DNA from: Bryobacterales bacterium
GTDB lineage: Bacteria > Acidobacteriota > Terriglobia > Bryobacterales > Bryobacteraceae
DNA length: 64,000 bases
Direction: 5' to 3'
Assembly (NCBI GenBank): GCA_020846745.1
Contig: JADLDI010000133.1
Location: forward strand, 1 to 64,000
The position numbers were made by a program, and so were the translations under genes. Each line of letters begins with the position of its first letter. Positions within the stretch are counted from its first letter, which is position 1. The notes beneath the pieces were generated by a model that had not been told where the DNA came from, searched no databases, and saw only the letters and a list, made by a program, of their open reading frames with translations. Below are positions 59,415 through 64,000 of this stretch, piece by piece.

Positions 59415-62400
59415 ATGCCGGTAGTTAACGTTAACGTTTGGTCAGACTCTTCATCCCAGGACTTTGCCCATGCCTTGTCCGCCAAACTCGATGCCGCCAA
59501 GTTGCTGTCCCAATCGGCCGGGCTAACCGTCGCGGTTGTCCGGTCGGCTGAAGTCGATCTGCCGAAGACGCCCTTGCTGATCGTCGCCTTGGGAGACTTC
59601 CTGTTTCCCGAATGCCTGGCCGCCTTGCGGCTCCAAAGCGATTCACAAGTCGATCCGGCCGTCGCCTGGTTGCAGCAGATCCTCGACCGTCCGGTCTTGA
59701 GCGCCGGCAAATTGGACCATCCCAGCCCCTACTGGCAGCGCCGCCTCGAACTCGCCCTGCCGGACCTCGAATCCGCCGCCGGCGCGGTTTTCCCCGTCGT
59801 AGATGCCACCGGAATGGCCGTCGCCACCGCCATCGCCGTCGGGTCCAACCAAGTGATTGTCCCCGTCGCGGCTGCTGCCGCCTCCTTGCGCCTGCCCTCG
59901 GGCGATACGGCGTTGCAGCCCGGCCCCACTACCGCCGGCATTACGCGATGCACCGTATCGGCCACCCTGCCAAACCGTATAGTCCGCGCATCCGGTTCCG
60001 CCCGCAATGTCGACATCGCCGCCATCGCCCCCGGCGCTGTCGCACCCGGTTGGGTCTACGGATCGACACACGATGCCGCCATTCGAACGCCCGGCGCGGC
60101 TCTAGTCTCGCTCGACTCCGGCGGCTTGGTCGCCGTCCAACTGGACACTGGTACGATCGTGGCCGCTGAGTTGCTAACGGACTTCGTCGCGCCCGCCCCG
60201 CCTCCGCCCGAAGAGCCCGAGCAGGCGCTCGAGGCTGCTCCCAGGCCCGAGGATTACGCCGACCGTAAAGGCTACGACGAAAACTTCCTCGGCGTCAAAG
60301 TCCCGCTGCCCACCTCCAAGCTGAAATTCAAGTTACTCACTTATACTAACTTCACCGTCGGCCACCAGCCCGACCGTAAGATGGCCCTCTTCACCGCCGT
60401 TAACCTGAGTGGCAAGAAACTAACTGACCAGACCCGCGCCGGCGACCCTTGGCGTATCGATCCGCGCCTTCCCAAAGACCAGCAGATCGGCGGCAACTTC
60501 TACACCAAGACTCCCTTCGACCGCGGTCACATGGTGCGCCGTCTCGATCCCGTATGGGGTCCTAAGTCGACCCTCGCGGAACTCGATACCTTCCATTACC
60601 CGAACTCCACCCCCCAACACAAGGACCTCAACCGCAAGACCTGGAGCGATCTCGAAGACTACATCTACATGAACGCCGAAAAGGAACACCTGGATGTCAG
60701 CGTGTTCACCGGTCCCGTCCTGCGGCCTGACGATCCGCCCTATCACGGCGTCCAGCTTCCCGAAGAGTTCTGGAAGATCGCCGTCATCAAGAACAGAGAC
60801 ACCGGCAAGCTCTGGGCCACCGGCTATATCCGCAGCCAGCAGGAGTTAATCGCCGGCTTGGAGTTCGTCTTTGGTGAGTTCAGGACTTACCAGGTTCCTA
60901 TCTCGATGATCGAGAAAAAGACCGGGCTCGACTTCGGTTCTCTGCGGTCGTTCGATCCCAAAGCCGGCGGCGGCATCGAATCGGTCGAACCACCCACCCA
61001 AATCACACACCCCGAAGATATCTCGGTCGCTTTCGATATCGCTCAGTTCATTAGCGATCTCGATGCCGCCTTAAGTACTTTCGACTGGAAGCAAGTGTCG
61101 GAACTGAGTCGAAAACTCGCCGGTATTTGCCATACCCTCTCACCTCTGCCGTTTGAGGAGCCCGACGCCCGGCGCGTCTTATCGGCGTTGCGTGGCAAGC
61201 GCCGTTTCGAAGATATGGTCTGCGTGGCCGAAGCGTTTCTGCGTGCCGGCATCGGCTCGGCTCAGATTCGCCGCCAGTATGCGCAGGCTCTGATCGACCA
61301 AGGAATCTACACGGCCGCCGAGTCCGTTCTGCGCTCCCTTCTAGCCGATCCCAACACACCCGCCGCCGAGCGCCGCGAAGCCCAGGGCTTGCTCGGCCGA
61401 ATCGCCAAACAGGTCTATATCAATGCCGGCGCGCCGTCCAATCCCGCCAATCAAAGCAGCCTCGCGGCCGCGGTCGGCTCCTACTACGGTGTGTACCAGG
61501 GCGACCCCGGCCAGGTTTGGCACGGCATCAACGCCGTAGCCCTCACTGCGCGCGCCGCGCGCGACCGGGTTCCTGTCCCTGCAGTCCCCAGCGGTACGGC
61601 CGCCGACATACTCGCAACCTTAGTTAAACGCGAGCGCGACTCGGGCGATCCCTTACCCGCGTGGGACCTCGCCACTACCGTCGAGGCGCACATCGCTTTA
61701 GGCGAGTACGACAAAGCATTCAAGCGCGCCCAGGCCTATGTGCAGGCAACCAGCAACGGTTTTGAGATCGCATCCACTCTGCGCCAGCTCAAAGAAGTCT
61801 GGCAGTTGAACGAATACGCCGAGCCCGGCGCTCGCTTACTCCCCCTGTTACAGGCCAAACTACTCAGTTGCGAGGGCGGCCAGGTTCGATTATCAACGCC
61901 TGAGTTGAAACTCGAGAAGGTCTTCGGTCCCGATACCTCGATGACGCTCAGATGGTATCAGGGCGGCTTGCAATGCGCCTCGTCGATTGCCCGGATCGAA
62001 ATCGATCACAAAGGTTTCGGCACCGGATGGCTGGTTCGTGCGTCAGATCTCTTTCCGAATGCGCCCCAAGGCAAGCTCGTACTCGTTACCAATGCTCACG
62101 TCATCGCCCCTGATACCAACGACCGGTTTGCCGGAGCGCTGGCGCCTGAAATCGCCGAGGTCAACTTCCAGGTTCAGGGAAAGCGTGTAAATGCGGGAAA
62201 GGTCCTGTTCCATTCGCCCGTGCCGGAACTCGATTGTACGATCGTCGATCTGCCGGAAGTGCCGGCCGGCGCCGTCCCGCTCGAACTCGATCCGCAAGCC
62301 CTCCAAATGTCGGAGCCGCCGTGCCGGCTCTACATCATCGGCTATCCCGGCGGGCGCGACATCGAGTTCGCGCTCCACGATAACCAGTTGCTGGCGCTGA

Positions 62401-62612
62401 ACCAACGGCTGATTCACTACCGCACACCCACCGAAGGCGGTTCGTCGGGAAGCCCGGTGTTCGGTCCAACAGGGTGGCGCGTCGTCGCGCTGCATCACGC
62501 CGGCCGCAAAGACATGCCGCGCATCGACAACAAGCCAGGAACTTACGAAGCGAACGAGGGTATCTCGATCCAGGCGATTAAGACCCGGATCGCTGCCGGA
62601 CCGGTCGTCTAA
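59415..62612 (+). CDS. Multidomain protein: DRGH nuclease, helical repeats and trypsin-like protease
   Basis: A 1065-residue cytosolic protein (no leader). Residues 1-105 form an unassigned alpha/beta domain. Residues about 115-265 look like a degenerate trypsin-like fold, with GMAVATAIAVGSNQVIVPV where the catalytic histidine loop should be. After a proline-rich linker, residues about 285-540 are a DNA/RNA non-specific endonuclease with the catalytic DRGH motif (D369-H372, TPFDRGHMVRRLDP). Residues about 555-840 are TPR-like helices (RRFEDMVCVAEAFLRAG, LALGEYDKAFKRAQAY-like). Residues about 870-1060 are an intact trypsin-like protease with H895 (VTNAHVIAP), D940 (ELDCTIVDL) and S1011 (GGSSGSPVFG). 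The combination recalls bacterial conflict proteins in which a protease and a nuclease are held inactive until triggered; that role is an inference. Confidence 0.8.
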   Translation: MPVVNVNVWSDSSSQDFAHALSAKLDAAKLLSQSAGLTVAVVRSAEVDLPKTPLLIVALGDFLFPECLAALRLQSDSQVDPAVAWLQQILDRPVLSAGKLDHPSPYWQRRLELALPDLESAAGAVFPVVDATGMAVATAIAVGSNQVIVPVAAAAASLRLPSGDTALQPGPTTAGITRCTVSATLPNRIVRASGSARNVDIAAIAPGAVAPGWVYGSTHDAAIRTPGAALVSLDSGGLVAVQLDTGTIVAAELLTDFVAPAPPPPEEPEQALEAAPRPEDYADRKGYDENFLGVKVPLPTSKLKFKLLTYTNFTVGHQPDRKMALFTAVNLSGKKLTDQTRAGDPWRIDPRLPKDQQIGGNFYTKTPFDRGHMVRRLDPVWGPKSTLAELDTFHYPNSTPQHKDLNRKTWSDLEDYIYMNAEKEHLDVSVFTGPVLRPDDPPYHGVQLPEEFWKIAVIKNRDTGKLWATGYIRSQQELIAGLEFVFGEFRTYQVPISMIEKKTGLDFGSLRSFDPKAGGGIESVEPPTQITHPEDISVAFDIAQFISDLDAALSTFDWKQVSELSRKLAGICHTLSPLPFEEPDARRVLSALRGKRRFEDMVCVAEAFLRAGIGSAQIRRQYAQALIDQGIYTAAESVLRSLLADPNTPAAERREAQGLLGRIAKQVYINAGAPSNPANQSSLAAAVGSYYGVYQGDPGQVWHGINAVALTARAARDRVPVPAVPSGTAADILATLVKRERDSGDPLPAWDLATTVEAHIALGEYDKAFKRAQAYVQATSNGFEIASTLRQLKEVWQLNEYAEPGARLLPLLQAKLLSCEGGQVRLSTPELKLEKVFGPDTSMTLRWYQGGLQCASSIARIEIDHKGFGTGWLVRASDLFPNAPQGKLVLVTNAHVIAPDTNDRFAGALAPEIAEVNFQVQGKRVNAGKVLFHSPVPELDCTIVDLPEVPAGAVPLELDPQALQMSEPPCRLYIIGYPGGRDIEFALHDNQLLALNQRLIHYRTPTEGGSSGSPVFGPTGWRVVALHHAGRKDMPRIDNKPGTYEANEGISIQAIKTRIAAGPVV

Positions 62613-62623
62613 CCCAAGCGAGC

Positions 62624-64000
62624 TTACTCGCGATGAAAGTGATACACCGTTATGTCCTGGTCTTCGTAATAGATCCGGGATCCTTTATGATTCGCGGAAT
62701 AGGCCTCCGCCAATCGCGCCGCCTGAAACTGCAGCGATTGCCTCCCGGCTTGTGTGCTGTACGCGAAAACCGCGGAGTCCGCATCGGCCGGAACACCTAC
62801 TAACTGCTGTGGAAGCGGCCGTTTCTCCACCAGCATAAACACGTCGGGTACGTCATAGGGCAGCACAAAGCCCGGCCGTACGGCATCTTCAAGGCTGATC
62901 GTCCGTATGGCATCGGCAAGCTCCGCATGCCATCCGCGATCGTACAGCAGCGGCACTTCCTGCTGCGCCGAAATCAGCAGCCACGACCGGCGCGGAAACT
63001 CCCGCGCCAGGCGCTCCACTGCCCGCGCCGATGCTTCATATTGCTGCGGTCCATCCTGGGCCGCCGCCGGCGCCTCGACAAAGCCGAGCAGCAGCAAACC
63101 AATCATCGATGCGGCGATAAGCCCCTCGCGCAGGCGCGGTGTCGTCGCGTCGATCAGCCGCCCAACGACAATCCCGAACATCGCGACTACAAACAAAGGC
63201 CAAACCGGAGCGGGGAAGTGGAAGTTGATCGAAAGCGCCGTTACCGCGGCCGAGGCCACCCAGATCATTCGCCCGCGCAGCGAGGCCAACGCCAGCAGCC
63301 AGAACAGTGACGAATAATCGAGCGCCCCAGGCTCGCTCATCAATCCCCCGCTGCTCCACCACAGCCACACTTCCGACAGCAACATGGCGGCGATGGCAAC
63401 ACTCCGCTTTCTCGTGATCGTCCAGCCGCAATATCCGGCCGCGAGCACCAGAAGAGTAGACAGAATCGGTCCGGACCATCTTGCCGCCGCAACAGCGCCC
63501 ACGCCCGTCAGAAACACGATCGGCGCCAGCAGCGCGACCGACCCGTTGCGGTCCCACCCGCTGTTATGAGTCAGCAATTGCAGCGACAGTGCCCGCGAGT
63601 AACTCTCGTCGGTCAAAAAGCGGACATTACCGATCGGGAAGCGTGCGGCCAGGATCAGCATGCCGGCGGCGCCCACCGCAATCCACCGGTCGATCATACC
63701 GAGGCTGGGGAAACGGAGGCGGTTGAGGAATCCGCGCCTATCGTGATCTAACACCGTCCACATCTCTACCAGTTCCCGTGGCCAACCTTCCGCCCCGAAT
63801 CCGCCCCGAAGTCCTTCGCCCCGAAACAGATTGTGGAACACCCGTTGGTCGATCACGCGAATCGAAAGCCAGGCCGCATACGCAACCGCGAGCGTTCCCG
63901 GATAGCAAAGTCGCCAATCGCCCAGGATCATCACCGTCGCCTGCATCAGAATTGTGCTTTCAATGAAACCGGCGGCAATTCGTTCCGGCCAGGCAAGCCC
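62624..64000 (-). CDS. Multi-pass membrane protein, 5' end beyond the window
   Basis: The frame is open from the window edge (GLAWPERIAAGFIESTIL...) through an internal ATG at 63946 to a stop at 62624, so at least 459 residues are present and the start lies outside. Ten or so hydrophobic helices are visible, followed by a soluble C-terminal part of about 150 residues (ASARAVERLAREFPRRSWLL, QEVPLLYDRGWHAEL). The layout (helices, then a periplasmic domain) resembles GT-C-type glycosyltransferases, but the catalytic loop, if present, is outside the visible part. The family is not certain. Confidence 0.7.
   Translation of the reverse strand, partial: GLAWPERIAAGFIESTILMQATVMILGDWRLCYPGTLAVAYAAWLSIRVIDQRVFHNLFRGEGLRGGFGAEGWPRELVEMWTVLDHDRRGFLNRLRFPSLGMIDRWIAVGAAGMLILAARFPIGNVRFLTDESYSRALSLQLLTHNSGWDRNGSVALLAPIVFLTGVGAVAAARWSGPILSTLLVLAAGYCGWTITRKRSVAIAAMLLSEVWLWWSSGGLMSEPGALDYSSLFWLLALASLRGRMIWVASAAVTALSINFHFPAPVWPLFVVAMFGIVVGRLIDATTPRLREGLIAASMIGLLLLGFVEAPAAAQDGPQQYEASARAVERLAREFPRRSWLLISAQQEVPLLYDRGWHAELADAIRTISLEDAVRPGFVLPYDVPDVFMLVEKRPLPQQLVGVPADADSAVFAYSTQAGRQSLQFQAARLAEAYSANHKGSRIYYEDQDITVYHFHRE

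Overview
The window looks like a chromosome segment from an acidobacterium of the Solibacter/Bryobacter type. The evidence is the gene content. There is a DUF1587/1592/1588/1585-type cytochrome followed by a DUF1552 protein. There is a long NHL beta-propeller protein whose tail resembles the TIGR03437 domain that is expanded in Solibacter. Many enzymes carry Tat leaders, the futalosine menaquinone genes mqnA and mqnC are present, and GC-rich extragenic repeats occur. I see no rRNA, tRNA, CRISPR array, prophage or replication origin.

Layout. 1-700: remnant of an IS701-type transposase, spliced onto a fragment of an opposite-strand gene. 0.8-10.2 kb: exported threonine-aldolase-like enzyme, then a rightward run of secreted proteins (cytochrome, DUF1552, small protein, DPP IV-type peptidase, FG-GAP protein). 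10.1-14.0 kb: argS and an exported esterase with a CBM9-like tail. 14.2-18.5 kb: an acid-sugar cluster (enolase-superfamily dehydratase, two sugar isomerase/epimerases, D-aminoacylase-like amidohydrolase). 18.5-27 kb: single genes, including a serine hydrolase, a flavin-type oxidase, a catalytically degenerate M48-like protein, a TonB protein, Maf and a FAH hydrolase. 27-32 kb: NHL protein and mqnA-mqnC. 32.1-33.7 kb: an AbiE-type toxin-antitoxin pair with a frameshifted toxin. 33.7-38.5 kb: methyltransferase/MEMO-like pair, pterin carbinolamine dehydratase, and a fused amidase-NamZ muropeptide hydrolase. 38.7-41.5 kb: two transporters. 41.7-45.3 kb: TPR-like protein and the amtB-glnK ammonium module. 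45.3-50.5 kb: TonB receptor, DUF2203, DUF507, PfkB kinase, PIG-L deacetylase. 50.5-51.3 kb: RayT-type Y1 transposase with two GGGGACAGGCCAC repeats. 51.4-54.9 kb: amidohydrolase, SelA-like PLP enzyme and second amidohydrolase. 54.9-55.9 kb: dense repeats. 55.9-59.3 kb: two unknown proteins, an enolase-superfamily enzyme and a membrane protein. 59.4-62.6 kb: a 1065-residue nuclease/TPR/trypsin protein. 62.6 kb to the end: a partial membrane protein.

Themes. Several gene strings are translationally coupled through 4- or 8-base overlaps. At least seven enzymes carry twin-arginine leaders, so much of the local metabolism appears to work outside the cytoplasm. Six genes have a good -10 box placed so that transcription should begin within about three bases of the start codon, which suggests leaderless mRNAs.

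The strongest candidate for something undescribed is the protein at 59415-62612. It joins an apparently inactive trypsin-like fold, a DRGH nuclease, a helical-repeat region and an intact trypsin-like protease in one chain. The amidase-NamZ fusion, the AbiE operator, and the repeat and hairpin arrays at 55.2-55.9 kb also deserve attention.
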